From contig NW_006920885.1 of assembly GCF_000417875.1 (NCBI RefSeq), forward strand, positions 172,501 to 236,500: 64,000 nt of DNA, given 5' to 3'. A model generated the notes under the pieces. The model searched no databases. It was not told the DNA's origin and saw only the letters and a list, made by a program, of their open reading frames with translations. This document shows, in pieces, positions 7,882 to 19,555 of the stretch. Made by a program: the position numbers and the translations under genes. The stretch comes from Pseudozyma flocculosa PF-1 (lineage: Eukaryota; Basidiomycota; Ustilaginomycetes; Ustilaginales; Ustilaginaceae). The stretch's first letter is position 1, and every line of letters starts with the position of its first letter.

Positions 7882-10675
7882 CTACGACAACGACCGGCGC
7901 GACGAGAGGTTCTTGAGGCTCCGCCGCTGGTAGCAGAGCTGGTAGGCGCGCGCGCTCAGAACATCCGACACCTTGGCCGGCGTCACCTTGTCGTCGTCAA
8001 AGCGGTACCACTGCGATCCCCCCACCCGGCAGCACGCGACGGCAGCCGACGCTCTCTGGAGTCAGTCGATGACCACAACGCCCGCGCACCTGCCCCAGAC
8101 GGAACCGCTCGCACGCACCTGGTCACGCCACTTTGAGAAGTTGGTGTAGTGCCCCGTGTTCATCGAACCGACGTGCACCACGACCGTGAACAGGTCGTAA
8201 AGGTACGCTCTGGCGTCGGGCAGGCAGACGAGGGCGGCGAGCGCGGCCGTATAGGGTCAGCAGCCTTGTCCTCCGAGCGTGCCGTGCTCCACGCCGGCGG
8301 AGCTCGCACAGCCACTCACTCTGGATCCGGATTGAGGCGTGCCGTTTCCCCTCGGACGACTGCAGTGGAAAACTGTCGAACGTCGAGCACGAGCGGGAAG
8401 GTCACTCTCGTGTCGATCTTGGTCGCCGCAGAGGTATGCTCGAAGCGCTGTACCCGGCCGCCGCCAAAGGAGCCGGAGGCAAAGCAAAGATCAGAGTCAG
8501 TGCGACGGCTCCTGCGGGCCGCTGCGACTGCGCCGACCTCTCACCTTCAGCTGGATACAGAGGACGGGGGGCAGACGGAAGAGGCTGAGCTGCTTGGTGG
8601 CCGAGGCCATCCCGCCGCACGAGCTGCATGTGTAATCGTCGTTGCCCAGCCTCTCTGTGCAGCAGTACCTGCGATTGGCGAGTCGTCATGAGGGGATGAT
8701 GGTCGGCGGCGAGGGGCAGAGACGGTCAGTCGGCCACGCCGCCATCGCCACCCGACTGGGAGCAGATCGGGCGTCCGCTCCTCCAACCCTCGCCGCGACT
8801 CACCTCTGCAGGCAGACGGTGAGGTGCTGCTCCTCTTCGGTGCCCTCACGCTCGGCCGCACCCTTCTTGTCCTGCGGGCCGGCCTTCTTGTTCTTGCCGT
8901 TCTTCTTGGCCGCTGCATCGGCGCCGGGGTCGAGGGCGCCGTCGCGCTTCCGCATCGAGTCTGGCCGCACGTCGAGGCTGAGGTCGAGCATGGGGTCCCG
9001 CGTCGTGTTGACCTTGCCGCAGCGCTGGCAGGTGACGTCGCTCTGGAGCTGGCCGGAAAACGTGCGGTGCACCACGCACGGGCACGAGACGATGCCGCGC
9101 AGCGCGCCCGACGGCGTGCCCGCCTCGGAGCTCGAGCCGGATCCGGATCCGGAGCCCTCGTAGTGGTCAAAGAGCAGGCTGCACGCGTTCTCGTCGTCGT
9201 AGGGAAACGCCGGCAGCAGCGAGCGCTCGAGCGAGCGCGACGTGAGGGCGCCGTGGACGCCGTTGAGCGCGCTGATGAAGAGCTCGTGGGCGTCGTGCTG
9301 GCCGGCCTGCGACAGCTCGCCCGAGTTCTGGTCGAGCCACATGCAGTAGAGGAACGACGTCGGGCCGTGCGGGCCTTTGTCGGGCGAGCTCGAGTAGAAC
9401 TCGGAAAAGATCTTGTCCATCTCGCAGGCGAGGCAGGCGCGCGAGTTGGTGCACAGCGCCGGATTGTGGCGGTCGCTGAGGAAGAAGTTGCGCAGCAGCG
9501 GGTTGTGCAGAAAGGCCTGGATGATGACGTTCATGAAGCACGTCGCGCCCATGTTGCGCAGGCCTCGAGGGTTGCGGCAGGCCATGCCGTTCGAGGCATC
9601 CGGGAGCGGCAGGTTGTCTGAAGGGCGGGCGCGGGGAGATCAGGCCGTCCGGCGTCAATAGCCACCTCCGAGAGGCTTGCCACGTCCGCGGACCGCCATT
9701 CGCAGGCCGACTCACCCAAGCTTGCGAGGTAGGGCCCATGGGATCGCGCCCGGGCCTTGTCGGCGGATCGACCCCTCTCTCGTGCCAAGACGGCTTCAAA
9801 GGTCGGGTCAAAGACGACGTCGTTGCAATCGACGCAGAAGAGCGTGCCACGCAGCAGATCAAAGGCTGAGGAGGCGACCGCCAAGGAATACGGCGGATAT
9901 TGTCAGCGACTCGATGCCAGGACGTTGGCGTCGCCAAGCCGGAGGATTCAGCAAGGCTCGCCACCGGACGGCCGCGCGAGCGCTCACCAAACGAGTGCGA
10001 CTGGGCGCGCAGATGCTGCACGATGTGGGGCTTGGCGCTGCCTTCGTGCTGCTGCGGCAGGAAGCAGCCCGTGTAGGCGCAGTCGAGGCAGATGAATGGG
10101 CGGTGCAGCTCGGTCTCGCACGTGCCGCAGGTCGGGTAGTCGAGCTTCCTGCGCTTCCCACTGCGGTCGGTGGCCTCTTTGGCCGGCTGCGAGGCGGCCT
10201 CGTCGATGACCTTGACCTCGCCCGCGCGGATCCTGCCGCCCCATCGGAGGCCGGCGATGTACCTCTTGAGCGCGCGCCTGGCCTCCTGCGACAGGTGGCT
10301 GCTGCCCTCGGCACCCATTCCGCCGCTACCATCGGCTGCATCGCCGTCCAACTGCTCGGTCTTGACCTGGTGCGTGCCCAGCGCAGCACCGGGGTCGACG
10401 TCGGCGGATGAGGAAGACGAGGTGGTCAAGAAGGACGAGCCCAGCTTCAAGGATCGTGCGAGGTGCGGGCAGCCGGCGGGGACGTGCCGATCCAGCGTGG
10501 CGAGAGGCGGCGGCACAGCCGATGCCGCGCTGGCTACCGGCGTCGTCCCGCTGCCCTTCGGACCGGTCCGAGACGGGGTCCCTGGTCGAGATGACGAGGT
10601 GGGCGTAGCTCGCGAGGGCGTGCGGCGCCCATCGGCCGTCCCGTTCTTCGTCGGGGACACGGATCGATCCGCCAT
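7882..10675 (-). CDS. UBP8: UBP8-type ubiquitin carboxyl-terminal hydrolase (SAGA deubiquitinase)
   Basis: Seven exons: 10675-9988, 9865-9716, 9617-8804, 8668-8545, 8447-8320, 8209-8119 and 8010-7882. The introns (97-135 bp) all start GTGAG/GTGCG and end AG, and the model closes in frame to 707 residues. Order of domains: a Ser/Pro/Thr-rich tail; a ZnF-UBP region with CGTCETE, CLDCAYTGC, QHLRAQSHSF and LFCVDC; then the USP domain. The Cys box is GLRNMGATCFMN (Cys306), followed by the GQHDAHEL motif, the zinc ribbon CQRCGKVN...CSSCGG, and the His box MNTGHYTNFSKW (His655) with a following WYRFDDD. Ubp8 removes ubiquitin from histone H2B as the catalytic subunit of the SAGA DUB module, where its ZnF packs on Sgf11/Sus1/Sgf73. 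ZnF plus USP at this length matches Ubp8/USP22. A related USP with a ZnF is less likely. Confidence 0.87.
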
Positions 10676-11283
10676 GATGCCGGACGGGTGCGATGAGGAT
10701 GCTGAGAAGGTTGCAACGCAGGCAGGCCGGCTAGGTCGAGGCGGAGGAGCGTTGTGGGCGACGGGCAAGGGCAGAGACACGGGCGACTCGGTGGTCGAGG
10801 GTACGCCTGAAGTCGTTGAGCAGAGGTCGGGAAACGGGCTCGCGCCGAGTCGGGCTGCCCTTGGCTCCGGGTGGAGGCCTTGCCTGCCAGCTGAGGCCGG
10901 CAGGGCTGGCGGCGGAACAAGCCTGGCTGCCCGGCCCTCGGAACCGGAGTGGGCTGCTGCCTCGGTGCACGAGCCACAGAAGTGGCCCCCTTCCTGACTT
11001 TTCGTCTCTGGCGCGGGGCCAGGGAGTCGCTGCACCCCTCCACCGAGCTGGTGGTCAAAAAGCCATCCTTCTCAACGCTCCCTCCTTCCTTCCCTTCCAT
11101 CACCAGCCACCCATCCTCTCCGCTCTCGGTCCTCCACCCTCCAGTCTCCAGTCTCACCCTTTCCCCTTCCCCCGCGCCTGCCCTCTCGACCCTCCCTCGC
11201 CTCTCGACACCCCTTCGGCAGCCCAACGGCCCACCCTCTGACAGACAGACAGTGAGTACTCGCCAGGATGACGGGGTCCAGGT

Positions 11284-11411
11284 GGCATGACCTCAGATTG
11301 CCCGGTTTGGCATGCCGAACAAATATGCTATACCACATGAACCGACAAAAGTAGACGGCACCATGTGGGAGGAGGCATGATCCTCAGATTGCCCGGTCTG
11401 GCACGCCGAAC
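11284..11411. repeat. Direct repeat of 37-38 bp with internal palindrome
   Basis: Two copies of a 37/38-bp sequence (11284-11320 and 11374-11411) differ at only about three positions and are offset by 90 bp. Copy 1 ends in GTTTGGCATGCCGAAC, in which 7 of 8 pairs are palindromic; copy 2 has a degenerate version. Between the copies CCACATG (near 11332) and CATGTGG (near 11362) form a further inverted pair. This could be a tandem binding site for a dimeric regulator or a relic of a small duplication. Confidence 0.7.
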
Positions 11412-13802
11412 CCGTTGCTGCCCGAACACGCCTGACGAAATAAGACTCTTCCTTGCTTCTCTCCATTTCCCTCGCAGGCCCTCTCCCTTCCCTACCCTCT
11501 TTCCGCACAGTTGTCGGCATTCGCTCGTCTTCGGGCGAGGACGTATTTCGCCCAGCTCTCGCGCTGCATCCGCTGTGCTGTCTAGAGCGAGTAGGTAGAC
11601 TGTATCCTGTAGATTCACCATGGACGACGAGGGAATCAAGGATGATGCGACCGAAAAGACAGCCGGTCGACGTCGATCGAGCGTGTGATGCCTGGCCCCG
11701 GAACGAGAGGAGCTACGACCAGGAGATCGCAGTCGCTCGTCCTGACCCTCATCGATGCGAGCTCTGGACTGGCGTCTTTCACAAGCGATGGAGGCCAATG
11801 TCGAAGGACCACGACGAGGGCGCCCGGCAGCCGGCCATCATCACGACCAGCTCATCGACGAGCATTCGCTCCGCAAGGCATCGTCCGCGGGCGAGTCCGA
11901 CCGGGCAGCACGGGTTCGCCGGCCGCCAGGGCCTGGTGGTGCAAGCTGCCGCATCCGCGCCCATCGACGGCCCTTTCAGCGGTCGTCCCTTTGCATCGAC
12001 AGACTCATACCCGCCCGCCAGTGCACCGGCAGCCCTCGTGGTCGATTTCGGGCACGCCTGGATCGATGGCGTGGCGGAGGAAGCCAGGCAGAGGAAGCGC
12101 ATGGAGAGCCTGGAGACGACCTCGTTCTCTCCCCTCATGAACTCGTTCTCTTCCCCCCCCAGGGAGACGACCTCTGCCATGCCGTGCCGTACCGTGCGGT
12201 GCGGTGCGATGCGGTGCATCTAGACAGCACCAGAGAGACCGAGTGCCGGCGAGTAGGTTGAGAAGCACCGACAGGCTGTCCCTCGAGGGCTAGGCTGGGC
12301 CTTGGACTGTGCGCGCGCTACTCGGCCACGGTCTTGTCCGTCCTCAAAGCCTTTTGGTGATAGGCTCACCTAGTCACCGGTAGCTCACTTTGCGTTGCCG
12401 GTGGCGGTGCAGGAGGCGGGGCGTGGCATCGAACCATGTGGGCATGCACCACCAAGGCGCAATCTGATAACGGCCGTCAACGACAGAGACGAAGCAAGCA
12501 AGCTAGATTGGTGGGCGTACGCCTTTCGAGCTTGTCGTTTGCTTTTGCCTCAAGCTCGTAGTCTTGCTTGGATGATGTGGTCGAGGTTGAAGAGTCAACC
12601 TAGGGTCGATGTGGACGAGCGACAAGTCCGGATCCGAGCGAGCCGTTCACGGGCTCGTCCGATTCCGATCCCGAAGTCTCCGTTCGGACCGAACCGAACC
12701 TGCAGAGCGTGTAGAACGTGTCCGCCTGTATCCGTCGATAGCCTCGCCGAACGTGCCCGTCTCTTTTGCCACCCTCGACCCCCCGATCCAGGTACTGATG
12801 GCAAGGAGGAGGAGGCCAGGCAGGAGTGACAAACGACCGTGACCCCTCCATCTCGCCCCGTCTTCGGGTCTGCCATGTGGCAAAACAAGTGCTTTGCTTA
12901 GGCGAGGCGGCGACGGCGGCAACGGATGCACGGCAAGGCAAGGCAGGAACTCTGCATGCCGTCCACAGGTAGGACAACCTCGAGGCACGACAAATTTTCG
13001 CGTCCTTCCTCCGCTCCCGACAGAGGACCAGGTCTGCGTGACGATATCGCAGGCCGCATCTTGGCTTCCTGACCTGCTTTGGTCCAGCAGAGCAGGCGAG
13101 GCTGAGCGGGGATGAACGTGTCGCAAGCGAGATCAGATACCGAGCACGATAGCGAGCAGGCGAGCCAAGTCATCCTCCTAACGCCGCCGAACAAGTAGCC
13201 GCCGGCTTTGGCGGTGTGCCTGAGCGGCGGCAGAGCCATGGCATGCCACTCGCTCCTTACACTTAGCTCGCTGTTGTACATCCCGGTACGTGGGCTGGAG
13301 CCGGGATGTTCGTTCGGACACTTGTTGTGCGATGCTGCCAGCGTCGACGGTGCCAGACGAGACTACTCCCATCGATGATCCGTCCGAGGCAAGGCCGGGG
13401 CGTATACTGGCCCTTGCTAAGCCAGCCTTGCTCCACCGCGGAGAGTGCGGGGAGAAGGAAGAGAGAGGCACGGAAGGGGACGCTTCGACCGCTTTCAGCA
13501 TCTTTCGCGAGCTCCGCTCCTCCGTGGATCGGCTTTTGCCTGCCGGGCCGGAAAGGCTGGCCCGTGTATCGGCAATCGAGCCTGGCTGATCCCTCGCCGT
13601 CGTGGCTACGGTGGCCATCATCCTACGTAGTCGTCGCCCTTGCCGTCAAGGCCTACCAGCAGGAAATGGCGGGCTACGTCGTCATCGGGCCGTGGGGTTC
13701 ATGGGCGCCGATGAGAGACCAAGCTAGTCTCGGAGATGTCCTGTATCGATTCGGCCCTATTGTTCGCGGCGTCCAAGGTTCCAAGGGGGGCCGCCGGGCT
13801 TT

Positions 13803-13832
13803 GGCTTGGCCTGGCTTGGCCTGGCTTGGCCT
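13803..13832. repeat. Decamer tandem repeat, GGCTTGGCCT x3
   Basis: Three exact copies of a 10-bp unit in non-coding DNA. Confidence 0.85.
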
Positions 13833-15481
13833 CGACGGCACCTAGCCCGTCCCCCGATGAGTGTCGATCTTGAGAGAAAGCCGGACATCGGCCCACCTCG
13901 ACGACGCCCCGCGACCTCCTACAGCGAGAGGCTGTATGTAGGGTCTGCTTGAGTCTCTGGTGGCAAGAATCATCATCGTTTGGCTCTGTAGTGCGACCGG
14001 CGACTGTAAGCTGGAGGCTTCCCGGCGGTCGGTGGCGTCGTACGTAGGTAAGGGCGCTGCGCGCTAGGCCTTGCCTGCTTGCGCCCCGAGGGCCTTGCTT
14101 ATCGTGGCGGCAAAGATGAACTTGCTTGCACGGCCCGCAAAGGTCGCTGCGCAGGCCGAATCCGGGCATTCGGCATCTGCCTCTCGAGGTTGGCGGCCTC
14201 GAGCCCGATGGACAGCCGTCCGTGCCCCTTGCGTTTATCCGACGTGTCGACTTCGCTGTTGCTTCGGTCCGATGTGCGGTGTGAGCGCAGCCTGTCTTGG
14301 GCGGCCCCGGGTCTGGGCGTCTCGCGAGACGGGACAGGATGCACCTTGGGTCTCGCTTGCAGCATCGTGCCAGCTAGGAACGGACGGGCGGGCGGGCGAA
14401 TATCAAATCGGGTGGCTCAGCGCCGAAGAGATGACGACGAGCGACGACGACGGCGGCGGCGTCGATGGCGGTAGCGAAGGCTATCGGTACGGCCTCAGGA
14501 GCACCAAAACAGGGGCTTCTTTCGATGGCTGGCCGGTGAGCGACCAGCAGATACGTGGCTAGCAACCTTACCTGCCTGAAACGGGCCGACGAGCGGAAAC
14601 AAAAAGGTCCAGAGCGAAGGGAGACGTACGATGCCTGACCTGCCGTGATCCGGCATCAAGGTCTTGGTTGTCCGGACGTCACCGCCCAAGCTCCGTCGCC
14701 GTCGACGTCGCCGTCGCCGCTGCCGCTGCCCGTCGCTTGTCGTCTCGGGAGAAGAGGGCCGATAAGAAGCGGGAGCCGCCGTCGGAGTTGAGGTAAAAGA
14801 GGCCGTTGGGGGTGCCAGGCCGGGGCGACGGCGGCGGCGGCGGCCAGAGCAACTCAGCCTCACCCTGACGAAGGAACCGGACGCGGCATCGGCGTGGGAA
14901 GAAGCGGGGCGGGGCGGGGCCGTTAGCCTGCTTGCCTGCCTGCCTGCCTGCTTGGGCCTTGTCGAGCGGAACAAGGGGCGAGCGAGCGGCGACGGCGACG
15001 GCGGCGGCGCCGCAATTAATGAAGATGCCGAAGGCGCTCCAGGGAGGCGAAGGCTGCGCGCCCTACCTGCCGATGGAAGGACGTAACAAAGAGATGGCAG
15101 GCGGGCTAGGTGATGGCCAGGCAGGCTGGCTGGCGGGCTGGCAGGAACGGGTGCCTAGGCTAGGGCATCGACGTGCCGGTGGCCCCCTGACGTGCCCTTG
15201 GTCGCTCCCCTCTGGCCAGGAATTTGAAAAGTTTCCGGGCAAAGAGGGCCGAGGATGGGGGCAAGACGGAAGCCTCGAAGAAGAGGGAGGGAGCGGGGGG
15301 GAGGAGGAGAGGGGCTGCGAAGAGAGGCAAGCAGAGGAACGCAGCAGGCGGCGAAGCAGACTTAGAGCCATGCAGCTCCGGCGGCGGCCAACGTCGAGCG
15401 ACAGGCAGGCTAGGAACCAACCAAGGCGGCACGGCACAGCAGCAGCAGCTTGCTGTGTCTCTGCACCGCCCACGGCCCGTC

Positions 15482-15527
15482 GCTTGCTTTGGCTTGCTTG
15501 GTTGCTTGCTTGGTTGCTTGCTTGGCT
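15482..15527. repeat. GCTT-rich low-complexity tract
   Basis: Imperfect repeats of GCTT and GGTT, the reverse-complement class of the AAGC-type repeats found elsewhere in the window. Confidence 0.7.
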
Positions 15528-15594
15528 GCGCTGCGCTGCCAGGCCCGCGCCCTGGCCCCTCGGCAAATTTCGTCAGCGGGGCGGGGGCATGGAA

Positions 15595-15652
15595 GGCAGG
15601 CAAGCAGGCAAGCAGGCAAGCAGGCAAGCAGGCAAGCAGGCAGGCAGGCAGG
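15595..15652. repeat. Octamer array, CAAGCAGG repeats with CAGG tail
   Basis: Five CAAGCAGG units followed by CAGG units, forming about 58 bp of near-perfect tandem array. It lies in the gene-poor region, 1.6 kb upstream of the bHLH start. Confidence 0.9.
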
Positions 15653-17207
15653 CCGGGGCCAGCCAAGAAGGGGACAGGCTAGGCCGGCCGGAATTGGGGG
15701 CTGGGCAGCGCGAGAGCGAGAGTCAACAACGGCCACAGACCGCCCGGCGCCCGGCCAGGCAAGCCAGGCAGCTTGGGCAGGTCGACCGAGGTGCCGCTGC
15801 GCTGCTGCGCCTGGCGCGAATTCGGGCTGCCCCGCTCGCCCGCCCGCCCGCTGAGAGGCTGTCCGGTCTGCCTGCCTGGGCCTCGTCCCTGACCCTTCCT
15901 TGCCTTGCCTGGTTGCTTGCCTGGCTGCCCGCCTGCCTCGCCTTGTCTGGCCCCTAGTTGAGGCCTGACCCTGGACGGCGGTCGGCGTGACCGCCACTGG
16001 AGGGCCGCCGCCTTCGGGCGTCTTTCGTCGTCGTCGTCGTCACCGCAACCACCACCACCACCACCGCCCTCCCTTCGCCATCCCCTGAGCCTGTGGTAAG
16101 TTATCAGACAGCTGTTCATCCAACGCTTCTCGAGGGCGCCCTGGGGCGGCACCACCGCATCGCAGTCGCCTCGTCCATCTCGGTCGCCCTCCGCCCAGCC
16201 CTCGGCCACCGGTTTCCCGGTTCCCAGCCAGATCATCGGCGATGCGATGCTAGCGTGGACGAGTGGTCCCTCGCACCGACTTCTTCCTTGCGGAACGAGG
16301 GGCGATGTCGACATGCCACCGTCTTCGTCGACACGCGGATGCCCGGCCTCTTGCTCCTTCGGTCATGGGCTTAGCATCAGCGGCCGGCTCGGCCATCACC
16401 GTGGTCAGCCACCGCGCCCATACGGCGGTTCGCCTGATGAGGCCTTGCCGACGCACCAGCCTATCACCGACCTTCCGTCGGCCGCTCGCTGCTCCTCGTC
16501 GCTCTATGCGCGAGCATCTCCTGCCCAGCACAATCGCACGAAGCTGACATCTTGCCCATCGCACCTTTCCTCCCTGGTCACCGACGCCACGTTTCCCCTC
16601 GCTCCTCTTCCTCCCGATGCAGCCTAGTCCGCTTGAGTCTTTACTCGCGAAACAGCCAGCTCTTTCACCGCCCTCCGCCCTCCAGCCCTCCGCCTTCAGC
16701 CTCAGCTTGAATCCCAATCTTTCTCGCCCTACGAAGCCTGAATCGCTGCACCGCCATCCAGACTCTTGTCTCCTGTCCCAGCCTCGACTCTGTGGTCACT
16801 CCCCGCGCGCCCCTCGGTCGCTGCATTCAAAGGAGTCTCCGCCGTCCGTCGTCGTTTCGCACGCCTTCAGCTTCCGATCCATCCCCGCCCTCTCATCATC
16901 CATCGCCTGCCGCCTCTGTCTCCCATCCTCGACCGAAGCCCAGGCAACACTGCACACCGACCCTGCCGATCGCGCCTCGTTCCTCGTCAAAGCTCTTCAT
17001 CCTCTCGATTCAGGAACCTCTCGACCGCTTGAGATCCCATCTCGCGTCCACCCACGCCATCTTTCCGACCCCGCATCCTTCGCCCGTCAGACGCAACCTC
17101 ACCTTCCCAAATCCTCTCACTCATCCTTTCCGGGCCCAGTCTCCGCCTCGCCTTCGCCCGCCTCGCTGTCGCTCAGAGCGACGATCCTCTGAACTCGGGC
17201 GCACAAC

Positions 17208-18575
17208 ATGGCTGCGCCTTACTTCCAGATGCCCCTCAATTTCAATGCGGATGCGCTCGCTCTGCCCTCGGACCAACTGCACCTCGGCCTCCAGTCCTCG
17301 CCTCCTTCGAGCAACTCGTACATCGGCTCGCCCGCCAACGTCGGCAATTTGTCTCATCCCTCGTCCATGGCAGGCGCTCAGCCGCAGCCGCAGTCGCAGC
17401 CGCCGCGCACCGTGTCCGGCGGCGGCAGCGGCGGAGGCAACCGCAAGGGGACGAGCGCCGAGAGGCGCGCCACCCACAATGCCATCGAGCGTGCCCGTCG
17501 CGAGTCGCTCAACGGGCGGTTCCTGCAGCTGGCCGCCTCGCTGCCGGCCATCGCCGACGTGCGCCGCCCGAGCAAGTCGCTGATCGTCAACAAGTCGCTC
17601 GACTTTGTCCACACGTCGCTCAGCCACGAGGCGCTGTACCGCAAGCGCCTCGACAGCCTGCGCAGCGAGAACGAGGCGCTGCGCGAGCAGCTCAACGAGT
17701 TCCGCAAGCAGGCCGGCCTCGATCCCCTGCCGGCGCCCGTCGTCGACGAGCTGCCGCTCCCGCTGTCCGAGATGGGCGACAAGAAGCGCAGCGGAAGCCT
17801 CTCCGGCAACGCAGCCGGCGCCGGTGATCTCGGCGAGTACGACGACGACGATGGCCTCAATGCCGGCTCGAGCGAGGGCGAAGCGAGCCGCACCAGCCCC
17901 GTCGTGGCAGCCTCTTCGAACCCTGGCGCCAACGGACACGGTCTGCCCTCTGGCTTGACCGGCTTCGATCATCTGCAAGCCGCCCAGCTCGGCCAGCACC
18001 AGCAGCACTCGAACCCGATGGCCCTCGCCACCGGTCTGCCCGGGCAGGGCCGTGCCTCGTCGACTGCATCGACCCACTCGGAAGAGGTCGGCGCGGCCGC
18101 GCAGGGGAGCTGGAACTACGCCTCGTCCTCCAACGGGCTCGGCGTGACGCCCTCGAGCTCCAACTTTGGCGGCGACTTTACCTTCGCCGCCACTTCGAAC
18201 CTGCTTAACGGCGGCGGCGGCAGCAGCAGCAACGCTGCTGGTGGCCAGCTGTCGGCTCCAGGCTTCCCGCACTTTGCCGGGCTGAGCCAGTCTTCCGGGT
18301 CGCACGACGCGTCAACCTCCATCGATCCGCTCGTGCAGCCCTCGTCGGCCCCCCTGGACACGTACAGTGCGCTCCGAGGCCCGCAGCAGACGTATGGCCA
18401 GTACATGGCCGCGTTTGATCACGGGCACTCTGGCGGCCAGTCGCAGCACCCGTTCCTCCAGCACCAGCACCAGCAGCAGCACAATCTCCACCACCATAAC
18501 CTCAACCAGCAGCAGCATTTTTTTGATCCATCGCCGCGGCAGCCAACGGCGACGTTCCTGACCACTGCCGTCTGA
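17208..18575 (+). CDS. bHLH-leucine-zipper transcription factor
   Basis: An intronless 455-residue protein starting at 17208 (ACAACATGG). Residues 1-80 are Ser/Gln/Pro-rich. A basic helix-loop-helix domain spans about 85-145: basic region ERRATHNAIERARRESLNG, helix 1 RFLQLAASLPAI, helix 2 SKSLIVNKSLDFVHTSL. The His, Glu and Arg pattern (H-x3-E-R-x-R-R) is that of E-box (CANNTG) binders. A heptad stretch YRKRLDSLRSENEALREQL (about 146-170) looks like a zipper extension. The rest is Ser/Asn/Gly-rich, ending in a Gln/His-rich segment (about 420-445), as in fungal activation domains. It should act as a nuclear homo- or heterodimer. I recognise the family but not a specific orthologue. Its upstream region is unusually long and repeat-rich, suggesting complex control, but this is inference. 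Confidence 0.85.
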   Translation: MAAPYFQMPLNFNADALALPSDQLHLGLQSSPPSSNSYIGSPANVGNLSHPSSMAGAQPQPQSQPPRTVSGGGSGGGNRKGTSAERRATHNAIERARRESLNGRFLQLAASLPAIADVRRPSKSLIVNKSLDFVHTSLSHEALYRKRLDSLRSENEALREQLNEFRKQAGLDPLPAPVVDELPLPLSEMGDKKRSGSLSGNAAGAGDLGEYDDDDGLNAGSSEGEASRTSPVVAASSNPGANGHGLPSGLTGFDHLQAAQLGQHQQHSNPMALATGLPGQGRASSTASTHSEEVGAAAQGSWNYASSSNGLGVTPSSSNFGGDFTFAATSNLLNGGGGSSSNAAGGQLSAPGFPHFAGLSQSSGSHDASTSIDPLVQPSSAPLDTYSALRGPQQTYGQYMAAFDHGHSGGQSQHPFLQHQHQQQHNLHHHNLNQQQHFFDPSPRQPTATFLTTAV

Positions 18576-19555
18576 GCGGCGGTGGTTGCCTGTCGTCGCC
18601 GTCGCCGCTCGACGAGGCTGCTCAATCGGTCCGCCTCCTTTCTCGCTTCTTCGACCGGTTGACCTTGCCCCGTTGCCGGCCTCGGTGAGGTTGGACGAGC
18701 CTGCAGTTGGCGCATGCCTACCTGTTTCCAACCCATTCGCTGCCCGCTGCCCGACTGCTACCTGCTCGTCCGGCCGTTCTCCTCTCCGCTTCGTATTTCA
18801 CCCCCTCCTTCCCCCCCTATCCGCCTGTCTTGGCCGTCGCTCGTGTATATATCCCCCCTTTTCGTCTCGCCCGCGCTTTCCCGCACCTCGTCGCTGTCAG
18901 CAAGCAAAGCAGTCAGTCTGTACCACATGGCGCCTCTCAGCCTACCGCCCTCTTCCCCCTCTCCCTCTCCTTGGCTCTCGCCCTCTCTCTCTCTCCCCCG
19001 CTTGTCTTCCTCCCCCCCGTTTCCTTCGCAAGTCCTATTCATTTTTTGTCGCTCGCCTCTCTCTCGACGTCTCCCTTGTACTTGCTGTGCCGGCCACTGC
19101 GCCGCCAGGGCTCCGGAGCCCTGTGAATCCCACACTCTTTCTCCCTCTTCTCCTGCGTGTGCGGGGCACGACCAGGACGCTGTGGGGCCAAGGGTGGATG
19201 GGGGCGGCATCTCTTGGTTTGAAAGCCGACGCCAGCATGGCCAGGCTGAGCGAAGCAGAGCGGATGCTTGACGTGGCCGCTGCTTTGGCCTTGCCTGCCG
19301 TGCCGGCAATTTCGCAGGCCCGTCGGACGCGGAAGACGGGCAGGGGAAGGCCGCGGCCAGGGGGCAGGGGGGGCAAAAAATTTGGGGAATAATTTCTTCG
19401 CGGGCGGGTGGCTACCCGCCGCTGTGGCTGTTGCTGCGCTGGCTCCGACCGGTTCCTTCGCTCTGACCACCAGGCTCGCGTCCATCGCACCACCAACCCA
19501 CCCTTTTACACACATACCCGCACACTCCCTCTCGTCTCCGACACGACTGCACATC
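18576..19555. promoter_or_regulatory. Intergenic CT-rich region upstream of DBP3
   Basis: About 980 bp between the bHLH stop and the DBP3 start. The part from 18740 to 19060 is strongly CT-rich, with runs of CTCTCC and TCTCTC typical of basidiomycete promoters and transcription starts. No gene was recognised. Confidence 0.5.

Larger units (their letters stand above)
10676..17207. other. Gene-poor region of 6.5 kb upstream of the bHLH gene
   Basis: No protein family, splice-consistent gene or structural RNA could be supported here on either strand. Open frames exist, but their products are Arg/Pro/Ser-rich and look like GC-rich noise. Contents: the UBP8 promoter side (10.7-11.2 kb), a direct-repeat/dyad element (11284-11411), a decamer repeated three times (GGCTTGGCCT, 13803-13832), GCTT-rich DNA (15482-15527), an octamer array (15595-15652), and a CT-rich stretch (about 16640-17200) that probably forms the bHLH promoter and leader. 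A long regulatory region or an unannotated non-coding RNA is possible but not shown. Confidence 0.5.

Noticed and set aside
11453..12223. Possible 256-residue gene in the gene-poor region
   Set aside because: No ATG with good context, no recognisable domain, composition like neighbouring noise, and other frames over the same DNA are equally open.
12415..12445. B-box-like sequence (GGTTCGATGCC on the minus strand) suggesting a tRNA
   Set aside because: The T-stem has a mismatch and no D-arm, anticodon arm or matching acceptor could be placed upstream, so there is no cloverleaf.
15595..15652. CRISPR-like regular repeat
   Set aside because: Units are 8 bp, directly adjacent and without spacers; this is a microsatellite in a eukaryotic genome.
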